Shown here piece by piece: positions 54,608-64,000 of a DNA stretch of 64,000 nucleotides. Position 1 is the first letter of the stretch; the number at the start of each line of letters is the position of its first letter. A program made the position numbers and the translations under genes. Origin of the DNA: Cytophagales bacterium UBA2561 (GTDB lineage: Bacteria > Bacteroidota > Bacteroidia > Cytophagales > Thermoflexibacteraceae); the NCBI GenBank assembly GCA_002340355.1, contig DDLX01000026.1, forward strand, positions 1-64,000, in the 5' to 3' direction. The notes under the pieces are model-generated. The model did not search any database, was not told where the DNA came from, and saw nothing but the letters and a program-made list of their open reading frames with translations.

Positions 54608-57349
54608 TTAATACATCGTATTTCGTCCTGATTCTGAGATAAGCTTTTGTAAGTTTTCGTTAAATTTATCTTCCTGTAACAAGTCTTCCATGAAAATATG
54701 GAAACGATACTGCCAATAATGATTAGGATTACTAGGTTCATTAATACGTTCGGCTTCGGCATTCTCAAACCGTAGATTTCCATCCATTCCAATCAAATCC
54801 TGAATAGGAAAAATTGCCCACATACTTGGTGAATACAAATGTTGAGCAATAATATTCCGCACAATCCAAGGTTCACAAAAAAACGGAGAGCCTCCTTCAT
54901 GTCTTAAAATATCTTGATAAAATTCTTGCGTTTCAGGCGGCACTTCTTGCCACCAACCTCGCACTGTAGAAGTATCATGTGAAGAGGGAGTCGCTACGGA
55001 AAGATACGGATATTCAGGAGGATAGCCGAATTTTTTCCGAGGGTTTTTGGGCATTCGTTGCACTTCTAAACTCAGGATGCCCAGTTCTTTCATAACATCA
55101 GGGACACAATCAGGCACCATTCCCAAGTCCTCACCACAAATTAACATTTCGGTTGCCTTCGTGACAATAGGTAATTTTTTAAGTCCCTCTATTCGCCAAA
55201 AATTTTCGTGTCGTTGATAAAAATAATGAATATAAAATTCATTCAAACGAATTTGTGTTGGTTGGTCTAATTCCTGAAAAGAATAAGTATCCTGCATTCC
55301 ATTTCGAGGATTGAATTGGTCTTCTAAACCTTCGACTTTTAGGAAAATAACCTCACCATGTAATTTTAATAAGCCGTTTTTAATTTTTTCAGTTAAAGTT
55401 CTTTGTTGAGGAGGAGTCTCAATAGGAGACGTTAATAATTCTTCTACTTTTCGTTGTGTATCTACCTCATTTTTAAATTTATAATACCCTTTACTATCTT
55501 CTTCAAGGAAATTTATTTTAACAAAATCGGCATGTTTAGGAAATATTTCTTTTAAAAAATCTTCATGAATGTAAGGTTTACAGAATCTTTCTTCATTAAA
55601 TACTATTCCCCACCGAGCTAATTCTTCCGCCGTAGTTGGGAGTGATTTGTTAAATGCACCCATTAAACCTGCCGTGTAATCGTAAGGAATCTCCCAAATT
55701 CGAAAAAAGCCCAAAATATGATCAATACGGAAAGCATCGAAATAATCAGCCATTTTTTGGAGTCGTTTTGTCCACCATGTATAGCCATCCGCTTCCATTG
55801 CTTCCCAATTATAAGTGGGGAACTTCCAATTTTGTCCTGTTTCTGAGAAGTCATCTGGTGGTGCGCCAGCTTGCCCATTCATATTAAAAAACTGAGGCAT
55901 TGACCACGCATCTACACTATTTCGAAAAATCCCAATCGCAATATCTCCCTTTAAAACAATCCCATTTTCACGCGCATAATTAGTTGCTTCTTTGAGCTGT
56001 TTATCAGCATGATATTGGAGAAAATAATAGAAGGCAATTTTTTCATAATGAGCATTTTTGGTATCTACAAAATCTTCTAATTCTCTAGGAGTAAGATAAG
56101 AAAATCTTCCCCAAGTTGAAAAATCTGGCGTATCGTGTAAGTCTCTCAGATAACAAAACGCACCATAAGGAGCTAGCCAATATTGGTTTTGGTCATAAAA
56201 TTCTTTGAAATCTTGACTCCGTAAGAAATCCCGTTTTTGTTCTTCATAAATTTGGCGTAAATACTGAAATTTTAAACGAATAACTCCTTCATAATCTAAG
56301 GTTTCTTTTTGGTTCAGAAATTTACCTTGTTCTTCAGTAGTTTTTTGGATCAATTCATCAGATAGCCTTCCGATTGCCTTGAGATTCAAATAAATTGGAT
56401 GTAAAGCAAAAACCGAAATCGACGCATAAGGATAACAATCTTGCCAACCAATTTGAGCGGTTGTATCATTAATTGGTAAAATCTGAATCAGTTTTAGCCC
56501 TGTTTTCTTTGACCAATCAACCAGCTTTTTGAGGTCTAAATATTCACCTATCCCAAAACTGTCTTGAGTTCGCAATGAAAAAACGGGAATAGCTACACCT
56601 GCGCCCTTCCAATTTCCGTTAGGATACCGAAATTTCTCATCGGCACAAATAGTCATGGATTGGGCATTTTTTTCGGCTTTTGCCCATACTGTTCGATTTG
56701 CTCCTTCTTCCCACGTATCAATTTTTTTAGTTTCGGGGTCATAAATTGCGTATTTATAGTCTATTGGGAAATCTGTTTTTTTGACAATAACTTCTCCTGT
56801 CCATAGCGGATGATGCTGATTATCAAGAATGATTGTTCTTTTTTCATCCCACTCACCAAGCGCTTGATTTTCCCCAATTACACATACTTTATGCGTTTTA
56901 TCAATACGAGGAATAGGAATCTGAAAACGAACTAAAGTTTCATCTGCCTCTAGTTTTCGGAGTGATTTTTGGGTAAATTTTCGATTTGTATCAGGGCGTA
57001 ACAAAGCATGCACAAACGCCGAACTAAACAAAGCATTCTCCTTGTTGGTGGTAGAACGCCAAAAATCATGCACTTCAACCTCTTGGAAATGGCTGGGTAA
57101 ACTTTCCAGTCGGCGGGGTTCGCCCCATTCCTTGTTCCTTATTCCATAGTTATCATCCTGTATAAAATAATAATACTCCAAAGGAACAGTTTCCCGAAGC
57201 TCAATTTCTGCTTCCCAAATTCCTCCTGTTTTGGGAGTCATGGCGAGTGCTTGGTTTTCATTCCAATGTCCTAGAGTGTTCAAATTGCCACAAATCATGA
57301 CTTTTTGCCCCCAATAAGTATGATAATCAATGTTAAAGCGAATTTTCAT
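54608..57349 (-). CDS. malQ: 4-alpha-glucanotransferase with two starch-binding domains
   Basis: The 913-aa protein begins with two CBM20 starch-binding modules (about 1-110 and 135-235; VMICGNLNTLGHWNENQALA and KVCVIGENQALGEWDEKR). A GH77 domain follows, with GLKLIQILPINDTTAQIGW, the nucleophile in FDAFRIDHILGFFRIWEI (Asp543), the acid/base in LICGEDLGMVPD and SSHDTSTVRGWW. It transfers glucan chains in maltodextrin or glycogen metabolism. The CBM20 pair is characteristic of plant DPE2-like and Bacteroidota enzymes. There is no signal peptide, so it is cytoplasmic. Confidence 0.93.
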   Translation of the reverse strand: MKIRFNIDYHTYWGQKVMICGNLNTLGHWNENQALAMTPKTGGIWEAEIELRETVPLEYYYFIQDDNYGIRNKEWGEPRRLESLPSHFQEVEVHDFWRSTTNKENALFSSAFVHALLRPDTNRKFTQKSLRKLEADETLVRFQIPIPRIDKTHKVCVIGENQALGEWDEKRTIILDNQHHPLWTGEVIVKKTDFPIDYKYAIYDPETKKIDTWEEGANRTVWAKAEKNAQSMTICADEKFRYPNGNWKGAGVAIPVFSLRTQDSFGIGEYLDLKKLVDWSKKTGLKLIQILPINDTTAQIGWQDCYPYASISVFALHPIYLNLKAIGRLSDELIQKTTEEQGKFLNQKETLDYEGVIRLKFQYLRQIYEEQKRDFLRSQDFKEFYDQNQYWLAPYGAFCYLRDLHDTPDFSTWGRFSYLTPRELEDFVDTKNAHYEKIAFYYFLQYHADKQLKEATNYARENGIVLKGDIAIGIFRNSVDAWSMPQFFNMNGQAGAPPDDFSETGQNWKFPTYNWEAMEADGYTWWTKRLQKMADYFDAFRIDHILGFFRIWEIPYDYTAGLMGAFNKSLPTTAEELARWGIVFNEERFCKPYIHEDFLKEIFPKHADFVKINFLEEDSKGYYKFKNEVDTQRKVEELLTSPIETPPQQRTLTEKIKNGLLKLHGEVIFLKVEGLEDQFNPRNGMQDTYSFQELDQPTQIRLNEFYIHYFYQRHENFWRIEGLKKLPIVTKATEMLICGEDLGMVPDCVPDVMKELGILSLEVQRMPKNPRKKFGYPPEYPYLSVATPSSHDTSTVRGWWQEVPPETQEFYQDILRHEGGSPFFCEPWIVRNIIAQHLYSPSMWAIFPIQDLIGMDGNLRFENAEAERINEPSNPNHYWQYRFHIFMEDLLQEDKFNENLQKLISESGRNTMY

Positions 57350-57433
57350 GTGCTTTCGATATTATGTTGTTTGATGAATGGATTGAGCAGGTTTTGTAGA
57401 ATAAAATCTTTTTTAGTTAAAATTACGTACTAT

Positions 57434-57455
57434 TTGGCTGTGAGGACACAGCCAA
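57434..57455 (-). terminator. Hairpin between the gamma-carbonic anhydrase and malQ genes
   Basis: Perfect 9-base arms (TTGGCTGTG and CACAGCCAA) flank the loop AGGA, about 55 bases past the stop codon at 57511. The T-run is weak, so termination may be partial. Confidence 0.55.
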
Positions 57456-57510
57456 GTATATTTTTCTGATTATTAGTTGATTAAAAATATCGGTTCGATA
57501 CCGACTGTGT

Positions 57511-58035
57511 TTAGCTTTGTTCTTCATCTTGAAACCAACTGGCATACATCCGATAATTACCTGAAATTCGGGAGAGCATTCCTTTAAGTTTTTCATCTAC
57601 GGGTTTGATTTTTTTGGCAGGTACACCCGCATACAACCAGCCTGCTTCCGTTTCTGTATTTTCGAGTACGACCGAACCTGCCGCAATCACTGTTCCTGTC
57701 CGAATAATGGCATTATCCATAACAATCGCACCCATTCCAATTAGTGTATTATCTTCCAATGTACAACCATGAATCATTGCTTGATGCCCAATGCTCACCT
57801 TATTTCCAATAGTAGTCGGTGCCGTTTTGTAAGTACAATGAATAACCGCACCATCTTGAATATTGGTATCATCACCAATCGTAATTCGGTGAACATCACC
57901 CCGTATTACAGCATTAAACCAGACACTGCAATGATTCCCCATTTTTACCTCCCCAACAATTGTAGCATTTTCAGCAATGAAACAGCCTTCACCAATAACG
58001 GGTTTGAACCCACGAACTGCTTGAATTAAAGCCAT
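57511..58035 (-). CDS. Gamma-carbonic-anhydrase-like hexapeptide-repeat protein
   Basis: The 174-aa left-handed beta-helix shows hexapeptide repeats throughout (IGEGCFIAENATIVGEVKMG, VSIGHQAMIHGCTLEDNTLI). Three His in the trimer-interface positions (His66, His84, His89) match the zinc ligands of Cam-type enzymes, and VIRGDVHRI carries the conserved Arg-Asp. The family (YrdA/PaaY-like) includes weak or unproven carbonic anhydrases. Cytoplasmic. Confidence 0.85.
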   Translation of the reverse strand: MALIQAVRGFKPVIGEGCFIAENATIVGEVKMGNHCSVWFNAVIRGDVHRITIGDDTNIQDGAVIHCTYKTAPTTIGNKVSIGHQAMIHGCTLEDNTLIGMGAIVMDNAIIRTGTVIAAGSVVLENTETEAGWLYAGVPAKKIKPVDEKLKGMLSRISGNYRMYASWFQDEEQS

Positions 58036-58279
58036 ATTTCTAATAATTTTAATTTGAAACTCTGATTTGTCTTTTTAGCTTAAAAAAGCACAGAGAAAGG
58101 TACAAAAAACATTTAGAAATTTGGGGAGTTGGGAAGTGAAAATCAATTTTTTTACCCTCTTGGTTCGGGTAACTTTTCTAGATTTTAAAGACGAAGAAAG
58201 GAATAAAAGTTGCTGATATTCAAATACATAACACCAACAACTATCTTTGATTTAGAATTGACAATTTAAGTATTTGAAA

Positions 58280-58687
58280 CTATCCAGAAATTAACCATTG
58301 ACGAGCTTCTTCGAGATCTTCAAAGTACTTAGTCGTAAGTTGTTTTTCTTCATACTCATCTACAAACTGCTCCAATGAGATTTGAGGAAATAATTCTGAA
58401 CTCACAATCATCGCTAACTTCCGAACACCCGCAGCTACCATCGGCTCAAAAATATGAGTTACCGACCACTCTTGTAAATCAGGAGTAATCGTAAATTTAT
58501 AGTCTTTGGTATTAGAGAGCATACCTTTGGGCTGATGTTCTTGGATATGTCGAACAATTTCCCTATTCCATACTTTAAAGTCTTCTTTAGTGGCATAGTC
58601 TGTACTTGGAAACCATTTCACATCAATTAATGACTCAGCAGCGTCAAGCATAATGCAAGCAAACTTATTTTCAAAGAGTGTTTTCAT
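58280..58687 (-). CDS. Unknown protein, SpoIIAA-like (STAS-type) fold
   Basis: I start at ATG 58685-58687 (MKTLFENKFACIMLD) because the upstream extension to 58819 would run into the divergent restriction gene. The 135-aa protein has alternating strands and helices: LIDVKWFPSTDYATKEDF, VRHIQEHQPKGMLSNTKDY and GVRKLAMIVSSELFPQISL, resembling the SpoIIAA-like family. It may be a small signalling or binding domain. It shares a 58-base divergent promoter region with the restriction enzyme gene. Confidence 0.6.
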   Translation of the reverse strand: MKTLFENKFACIMLDAAESLIDVKWFPSTDYATKEDFKVWNREIVRHIQEHQPKGMLSNTKDYKFTITPDLQEWSVTHIFEPMVAAGVRKLAMIVSSELFPQISLEQFVDEYEEKQLTTKYFEDLEEARQWLISG

Positions 58688-58713
58688 GTGTTTAAAAATC
58701 AAGTTTAAATTGG

Positions 58714-58721
58714 TAGTTTTG
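58714..58721 (+). promoter_or_regulatory. Bacteroidota-type -7 element before the restriction enzyme gene
   Basis: TAGTTTTG matches TAnnTTTG and lies 25 bases before ATG 58746, giving a leader of about 18 bases. The -33 box is weak. Confidence 0.45.
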
Positions 58722-58745
58722 TGCAAAAACGACAACACAAAAAAG

Positions 58746-61700
58746 ATGATCACAAAAGATAATTTTAGAGACCTCTTAGTAATCCTTAACTTTAAGGAAG
58801 ATGAGCAAATTTTATACAAAAATTTTGATAAAACAAATACCTTTCTAAAAGTCGATTTTCAACACCAAAAACTCATTTACCCCGAAAGAAAAGGATTAAT
58901 TATCAATGAAAAACAAATTACAAATTTCTCACGACCTGAAAATTTCGTTGTTTTTGAGTGTGTGCATCGTTTGTTAGAAAAAGGCTACAAACCCGAACAT
59001 ATTGAATTAGAACCCAGATGGAAAGTCGGACACGGAGCAAGTGGCGGAAGAGCCGATATTTTGGTCAAAAATCAAGAAAATAATCCCTTACTTTTGATTG
59101 AATGCAAGACCGCAGGAAGAGAATTCAAAAAGGCATGGGACGAAACCCTAAATGATGGCGGACAACTTTTTACTTATGCTCAACAAATTAGCCAAACCCA
59201 GTTTTTAGCCTTGTATACCTCTGATTTTGAGCCAAAAACGAATGAATTAATTACCGAACAACGTATCATTTCCCATAAAGATAATCAAGTTATTTTATCG
59301 CAAGATGAAAACTTAAAGCCCTTTGCTCAGGCAACTAATGTCCAAAGACGATATCAAGTTTGGAAAGAAACCTACAAACTGGAATTTACGGAAAAAGGCA
59401 TTTTTGAAGAAAATATACAACCTTACCAAATTGGCAAAAGTAAATACACCCTCCGAATCGATACCAAACCCATTGATGCCACCGACAAAAAAGGGAAATA
59501 CCACGATTTTAGAACCTTTCTCCGAAAACACAACATCGCTCGCCGTGAAAATGCCTTTGAGGTATTGGTCAATCTCTTTTTGTGCAAAATTGTCGATGAG
59601 GAACAAAATAAAAATGACCTCAAATTTTATTGGAAAGGAATGGCGTATGATAACTATTTCGACTTTGTCGATAGACTCCAAGACCTTTACCAAATTGGGA
59701 TGAGAGAATTTCTAAATGAAGAAATTACCTATATCAGTAACCGACAAATTGATGAGGCATTTTGGACGGTGACAAACAAACGAAATGCCACCAAAAAAGA
59801 AATTCAGAAGTACTTTCGACAACTCAAGTTTTTTACCAACAATGCCTTTTCATTTATTGATACCAGCAACCGCCAAAAATTTGAACGGAATGTCAAAGTA
59901 CTGGTCGAAATTGTGCAGATGTGGCAAAACTTACGCCTCAAAACCAAAGAACAAAATCAGTTTTTGGGCGATATGTTTGAATATTTTTTGGATAATTCCA
60001 TTAAACAATCTGAAGGGCAATTTTTTACACCGCTTCCCATTTGTAAATTTATTGTCACGGCTTTGCCTCTGGAAACCCAAATTCAAGAAACTTCCGAACC
60101 CCTCAAAGTCATTGATTATGCCTGTGGTGCAGGACATTTTTTGACCGAATATGCCCAACAAATTAAACCATTGGTCGAAAAATATAAGGAAATTGACCTT
60201 AGTCGCTATTATGAAACCATTTTTGGAATTGAAAAAGAAGACCGACTCGCCAAAATTTCCAAAGTTTCGGCGTATATGTTTGGACAAGACCAAATTCAGA
60301 TTTTAGACCAAGATGCTTTAGATAATATTCCTGAAATTCAGGCAAATAGTTGTAATATTTTGGTGGCTAATCCGCCGTTTGCCGTTGAGGATTTCTTGAA
60401 AAATTTGCCCGAAAAACAACAGGAAACGTATCAATTGCATCATATTTCGGGACTCAATAGCGGAACAAATAATATACAATGTTTTTTCATTGAACGAGCC
60501 AAACAAATTTTAGCTCCAAATGGCTTGGTTGGTATTATTGTGCCTTCTTCGGTCTTGTCAAATTCGGATGCGATGCACATCGCTACCAGAGAAATTCTTT
60601 TGAAATTTTTTGATATCGTTTCGATTGTTGAGTTGGGGAACGGCACATTTGGCAAAACAGGCACAAATACCATCATTCTTTTCTTACGCCGAAAAGCCCG
60701 AAGACCTGAACCTGCTCAACATTACTCGAATCGGGTACAAGATTTCTTTGAAGGCATCCGAAAGGGAGATAAAGATTTGATAGAATATCAGGATTTACAT
60801 TGGATTCGGGCGTATTGTGAACATACCGAACTGCCTTACGAATCTTATCGCAAATTCTTAAATCTGAACCTGACGGGCTGGCAAAATTTAGACGACTTAG
60901 AAGACCTCCTAAAAACTGATATCTTCAAGGATTATCAAGCTGATTTTCAGAAAGGTACAGCCATTAAAAACCTCAAAAAGAAAAGCATTTTTAAGAAAAA
61001 ATCCGCAGAAGAAAAAAAGGAAATTTTGACCCGAAAATTCATTACTTATCTCTATGAAATTGAACAAGATAAATTGCTTTATTTTATTTTGGCACAGGAT
61101 AATCCCCAAGAGGTTTTAATTGTCAAAAGCCCCAGCAATAACAAGGAACAAAAACAGTTTTTGGGATACGAATGGAGTGGCACAAAAGGAAAGGAAGGCA
61201 TCAAATACTATGGTGGAGAAACCGTATATGACATTATTACCCCACTTTTTGACCCGAAAAATCGGGATAATGCCGATAAAATTAGCTTTGCGATTCGGCA
61301 GAACTTTTCAGCTAATCCGCTCAAAGAATTGCCTCAACATTGTACTTATGCTTCCTTAACGGATATGTTGGATTTTTCTCGAAAAGATTTTTCTAAGGCA
61401 TTTTCTTTGACTCCCAAAAAGACGATTCAAATTCAAACAAAGTGGGATTTAGTTAAATTAGGAGAATTTGTAAAATTGATAGAAAGTGGAAATCGTCCAA
61501 AAGGTGGAGTAGGAAATATTGATGATGGAGTTTGGAGTTTGGGCGGGGAGCATATTCATGCCTCGAAAGGAACTGTAGATTTATCAAAACCAAAGTATGT
61601 TCCTATTGAATTTTTCAAAAAAACGAAACGTGGTAAATTACAAGAAAATGACGTTTTGATATGTAAAGATGGGGCATTAACAGGAAAAGTAGCTTTATTA

Positions 61701-62609
61701 AGGAAAGAGTTGGAGCATACACAAGGCATGATAAATGAACACGTTTTTCTATTACGTTGTCATAACTTGAGTAGCCAAAAATATTTATTCAATTTTTTAT
61801 TTTCTTCTCAAGGACAAAATTTATTGAAGTTAAATATTACAGGAGCAGCTCAAGGCGGATTAAACTCAACTAATTTAAAAAATATCAAAATCCCCTTACC
61901 TCCCTTAAAAGTTCAAAATCAGATTGTTGAAGAATGTGAAACCATTGATAAAGAAACCCAAAAAGCAGAAGAAACTGTACAAAAACTAAGAGCAGAAATT
62001 GAAGAAAAAGTACAACAAGTTTATGAAAATATTACCCAAATCAAAAAATTATCTGAATTAGCTTTAATTAATCCATCCAAACGGGAAATTCGAAATTTGG
62101 ATGAAAATACACTGATTTCTTTTGTAGAAATGGCTTCGGTAAGTGATGAAGGATTTATTGCCAAAAAAGTAGATAAGAAATATGCTGAACTTAAAAAAGG
62201 GAGCTATACTTATTTTGCTGAAAATGATATAATTATCGCAAAAATTACGCCTTGTATGGAAAATGGAAAATGTGCGATTGCTAAAGAACTAACAAATAAA
62301 ATTGCATTAGGAAGCTCCGAATTTCATGTCATACGCACGAACCAAGGAATATTAAATCAATATGTTTTTGCCCTGTTAAATCGAAAAAATATCAGAAAGG
62401 AAGCAGAACAAAATATGACTGGTTCAAGCGGTCACCGTAGAGTTCCAGCTTCATTTTATGAAAACTATAAAATTCCTGTTCCTTCCTTATCCGAACAAAA
62501 GAAGTTAGTGGCGGAACTCGAAAAAATAGAAAATCAAATTGCTCAAAATCAGGGAATTATAGCAAAGGCAAGCAGTCGAAAACAGGCAGTGATGGAAAAG
62601 TATTTGTGA
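58746..62609 (+). CDS. Single-chain restriction-modification enzyme, type IIB/IIG-like
   Basis: I start at ATG 58746, giving 1287 aa. An N-terminal PD-(D/E)xK nuclease has GGRADILVKN (Asp104) and LLLIECKTAG (Glu119, Lys121). A helical domain leads to the N6-adenine methyltransferase: QFFTPLPICKFIV, motif I VIDYACGAGHFLTEYA (457-463) and motif IV VANPPF (542-545). Two target-recognition domains follow (about 894-1050 and 1097-1245), each ending in a type I S-like helix (IPLPPLKVQNQIVEE; IPVPSLSEQKKLVAELE). Size and order resemble AloI/CjeI-type enzymes that cut on both sides of a bipartite site. No separate R, M or S gene is nearby. Confidence 0.88.
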   Translation: MITKDNFRDLLVILNFKEDEQILYKNFDKTNTFLKVDFQHQKLIYPERKGLIINEKQITNFSRPENFVVFECVHRLLEKGYKPEHIELEPRWKVGHGASGGRADILVKNQENNPLLLIECKTAGREFKKAWDETLNDGGQLFTYAQQISQTQFLALYTSDFEPKTNELITEQRIISHKDNQVILSQDENLKPFAQATNVQRRYQVWKETYKLEFTEKGIFEENIQPYQIGKSKYTLRIDTKPIDATDKKGKYHDFRTFLRKHNIARRENAFEVLVNLFLCKIVDEEQNKNDLKFYWKGMAYDNYFDFVDRLQDLYQIGMREFLNEEITYISNRQIDEAFWTVTNKRNATKKEIQKYFRQLKFFTNNAFSFIDTSNRQKFERNVKVLVEIVQMWQNLRLKTKEQNQFLGDMFEYFLDNSIKQSEGQFFTPLPICKFIVTALPLETQIQETSEPLKVIDYACGAGHFLTEYAQQIKPLVEKYKEIDLSRYYETIFGIEKEDRLAKISKVSAYMFGQDQIQILDQDALDNIPEIQANSCNILVANPPFAVEDFLKNLPEKQQETYQLHHISGLNSGTNNIQCFFIERAKQILAPNGLVGIIVPSSVLSNSDAMHIATREILLKFFDIVSIVELGNGTFGKTGTNTIILFLRRKARRPEPAQHYSNRVQDFFEGIRKGDKDLIEYQDLHWIRAYCEHTELPYESYRKFLNLNLTGWQNLDDLEDLLKTDIFKDYQADFQKGTAIKNLKKKSIFKKKSAEEKKEILTRKFITYLYEIEQDKLLYFILAQDNPQEVLIVKSPSNNKEQKQFLGYEWSGTKGKEGIKYYGGETVYDIITPLFDPKNRDNADKISFAIRQNFSANPLKELPQHCTYASLTDMLDFSRKDFSKAFSLTPKKTIQIQTKWDLVKLGEFVKLIESGNRPKGGVGNIDDGVWSLGGEHIHASKGTVDLSKPKYVPIEFFKKTKRGKLQENDVLICKDGALTGKVALLRKELEHTQGMINEHVFLLRCHNLSSQKYLFNFLFSSQGQNLLKLNITGAAQGGLNSTNLKNIKIPLPPLKVQNQIVEECETIDKETQKAEETVQKLRAEIEEKVQQVYENITQIKKLSELALINPSKREIRNLDENTLISFVEMASVSDEGFIAKKVDKKYAELKKGSYTYFAENDIIIAKITPCMENGKCAIAKELTNKIALGSSEFHVIRTNQGILNQYVFALLNRKNIRKEAEQNMTGSSGHRRVPASFYENYKIPVPSLSEQKKLVAELEKIENQIAQNQGIIAKASSRKQAVMEKYL

Positions 62610-62721
62610 CTCTCTTGCCCTCTAGTACTCTAAAGGGGTTTTTATATAACCATTTGATAATCAAAAAAATACTTTATTCCTTTTTTTATCAAAACGATAT
62701 ATTCCAAGAAATCATTGATAA

Positions 62722-62823
62722 AGAACTCGGAAAACTTTAGAAAAAATAGAACTTGATCTTGTTACTGGTCTTACTTCCGTTTTAGAACGGTTTAAACACC
62801 AGCAACTTGGTCATATTTTGTAA
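62722..62823 (+). pseudogene. Short open stretch downstream of the restriction gene
   Basis: Thirty-three codons without a start end at TAA 62821-62823 and read in part EKIELDLVTGLTSVLERFKH. Upstream the frame is closed by TAA at 62719. It may be the tail of a deleted gene or chance. No family was recognised. Confidence 0.2.
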
Positions 62824-62826
62824 AAA

Positions 62827-63627
62827 TTAATTAGTAATCAATCCTAATCCCAAATAGAAAACCACTTCACAGATTTGTTGTGTTGCTCCAAGGGCATCTC
62901 CTGTATAACCTTCAATCCATTTTTCGAAGAACTTACCTAACTGAAATTGAACAATATACAAAGGAACAACTAAAGTCAAAAAATAAGGATTTTGTGTCAT
63001 CCAACTCAAAATTATCAATGGAAAAAGTCCCAAAACACACGCAATGATAAATGTCTTGGCAGTCAATTTTTTGGCAATTGGTTTGGATTTAGAAGCATCT
63101 GGCGAACCCGTATAATCATGGAAAAGCATCAATATGGTGGGCATCAAACGACTCAGAGAATGTGCCGAAATGAAAACTAAAAAAATGGAAATGAATTCAT
63201 AATTTAATTTCTCAAATATTTCATGTAAAATACTGATTTTCAATAGAAATATCAATAAAAGCCCAACCGTTCCGTATGTCCCGATACGGCTATCTTTCAT
63301 AATTTTCAAAATCTGATTTTTTTGCCAACCTCCACCAAAAGCATCGCAAGAATCAGCTAAACCATCCTCATGAAAAGCTCCTGTTGTCCAAATCGAAGCC
63401 ACTAAGGCTAAAATAAGGGCAGTCCAAGCCGTATAAAATTGGAAAAATAGACAAAAAGTTGTGGCACAAATTGCTCCAACAATCCAGCCTATCATAGGAA
63501 AATATCGAGTAGCTAAATTAAGTTTTTCGGCATCATAAGTCACCCAAGTTGGACACGGAATACGAGTATAAAAAACCAAAGCATTGAAGAAAATTTCAAC
63601 TTCTTCTTGGATTTTTTTTTGAAGCAT
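62827..63627 (-). CDS. cobS: Adenosylcobinamide-GDP ribazoletransferase
   Basis: I start at ATG 63625-63627 (MLQKKIQEEVEIFFNALVFY); the earlier start at 63669 is possible. The roughly 266-aa protein has several membrane helices and the CobS motif FHEDGLADSCDAFGGGW, then DSRIGTYGTVGLLL. It joins alpha-ribazole to adenosylcobinamide-GDP at the inner membrane, the last step of cobalamin assembly. B12 is needed by methylmalonyl-CoA mutase, which fits the mce gene at 37531. No riboswitch is visible before it within the window. Confidence 0.9.
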   Translation of the reverse strand: MLQKKIQEEVEIFFNALVFYTRIPCPTWVTYDAEKLNLATRYFPMIGWIVGAICATTFCLFFQFYTAWTALILALVASIWTTGAFHEDGLADSCDAFGGGWQKNQILKIMKDSRIGTYGTVGLLLIFLLKISILHEIFEKLNYEFISIFLVFISAHSLSRLMPTILMLFHDYTGSPDASKSKPIAKKLTAKTFIIACVLGLFPLIILSWMTQNPYFLTLVVPLYIVQFQLGKFFEKWIEGYTGDALGATQQICEVVFYLGLGLITN

Positions 63628-63708
63628 CTGATGAAGTATTTTGAGGTTATTTGTTCTATTTTGCCTCAAAGATACTATGCAAAAAAAGGAAAGAACGATG
63701 AAAGTCTA

Positions 63709-64000
63709 TCATTTAAATAACATACTGATTCCAGCATTGATGATAAATTTTTGAGTCTGAAAGTCGTATTCTGCTTGTGACATAAACCCAAAATTTTTAA
63801 TACGCTTTTTGATGCCTAACATCGCACCTACCGACTGATCAATATGAGTAGCCAAGTGATAACCACCTAAAAATACACCATCCAATAAATTGGCTTTTCG
63901 ATCAAGTTGGAACACCCAAACAATTCCTTCGGTTTTAGCGGAAAAACTACCTTCACTACCTTCGAAGTACACCATACGAATATCAGCAACACCACCTTGT
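63709..64000 (-). CDS. C-terminal part of an outer-membrane beta-barrel protein
   Basis: The frame is open to the window edge; only the last 97 residues are present. They show amphipathic beta-strands (GIVWVFQLDRKANLLDGVFL, GFMSQAEYDFQTQKFIINAG) and end MLFK, with the near-terminal Phe usual for outer-membrane barrels. The family cannot be named from this part. It lies upstream of cobS in the same direction. Confidence 0.5.
   Translation of the reverse strand, partial: QGGVADIRMVYFEGSEGSFSAKTEGIVWVFQLDRKANLLDGVFLGGYHLATHIDQSVGAMLGIKKRIKNFGFMSQAEYDFQTQKFIINAGISMLFK

Noticed and set aside
62610..62826. Separate specificity or antirestriction gene after the restriction enzyme
   Set aside because: Only a 33-codon frame without a start codon is open here, with no recognisable match.
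63628..63708. Cobalamin riboswitch before cobS
   Set aside because: The upstream gap is under 90 bases, too short for the riboswitch, and no B12-box-like sequence was seen.

Overview
The window is AT-rich DNA from a member of the Bacteroidota, most likely a gliding or marine Cytophagales-type bacterium. The evidence is a secreted protein with a type IX secretion C-terminal sorting domain, several domain families typical of the phylum (DUF4296, DUF4199, DUF6048/DUF6452), a methylmalonyl-CoA epimerase, sigma-54, promoters of the TAnnTTTG type and weak Shine-Dalgarno sequences. No tRNA, rRNA, CRISPR array or intact prophage was seen.

Layout. 1-3 kb is a decayed accessory patch: two copies of a small unknown gene, an XRE regulator, a ruined IS5-type transposase, a frameshifted methyltransferase and a gene tail. 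3-22 kb holds envelope and signalling genes: a DUF4296 lipoprotein, a non-catalytic M16 peptidase homologue, a T9SS-exported protein, a YeeE/YedE sulfur transporter pair, a four-PAS hybrid histidine kinase next to a large propeller/barrel outer-membrane protein, a thiol-dioxygenase/methyltransferase fusion, and three tandem SPOR-like coiled-coil proteins. 22-33 kb carries a quinone oxidoreductase, a YfhO membrane protein, the DUF6452/DUF6048 pair, a TrkH potassium transporter, a holin-like pair, a phosphopantetheinyl transferase, a glutamate-receptor-like potassium channel and rpoN. 34-37 kb is a second accessory patch: three tandem XRE regulators with near-identical C-terminal halves, an unknown gene preceded by a promoter-proximal hairpin, and a pseudogene. 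37-50 kb is mostly metabolism and envelope: an NDK-like protein, MCE, an AI-2E transporter, an acyl-CoA reductase, TlpA, BlaI, a serine hydrolase, then a likely co-directional series with a metal-ligand-less dihydroorotase, two DUF4199 proteins, a glycosyltransferase and a metal-chelate binding lipoprotein. 50-64 kb holds trpE-trpG, a thioesterase, an ABC-2 permease, a methyltransferase, a 4-alpha-glucanotransferase, a gamma-carbonic anhydrase, a single-chain restriction-modification enzyme, cobS and the end of an outer-membrane protein gene.

The most informative finding is not a large gene. Upstream of trpE, on the minus strand, lies a complete ribosome-mediated attenuator: a 20-codon leader peptide with tandem Trp codons (51964-52026), alternative pairings, and a 10-bp terminator followed by a T7 run (51897-51927). 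Other points worth a second look are the XRE triplet with variable DNA-binding heads and constant tails, the cupin/methyltransferase fusion, the single-chain type IIB-like restriction enzyme, the promoter-hairpin unit at 35301-35375, and the dihydroorotase that has lost its zinc ligands. Convergent gene ends are repeatedly closed by one style of hairpin whose arms begin AAACC, AGACC or AGCCC.
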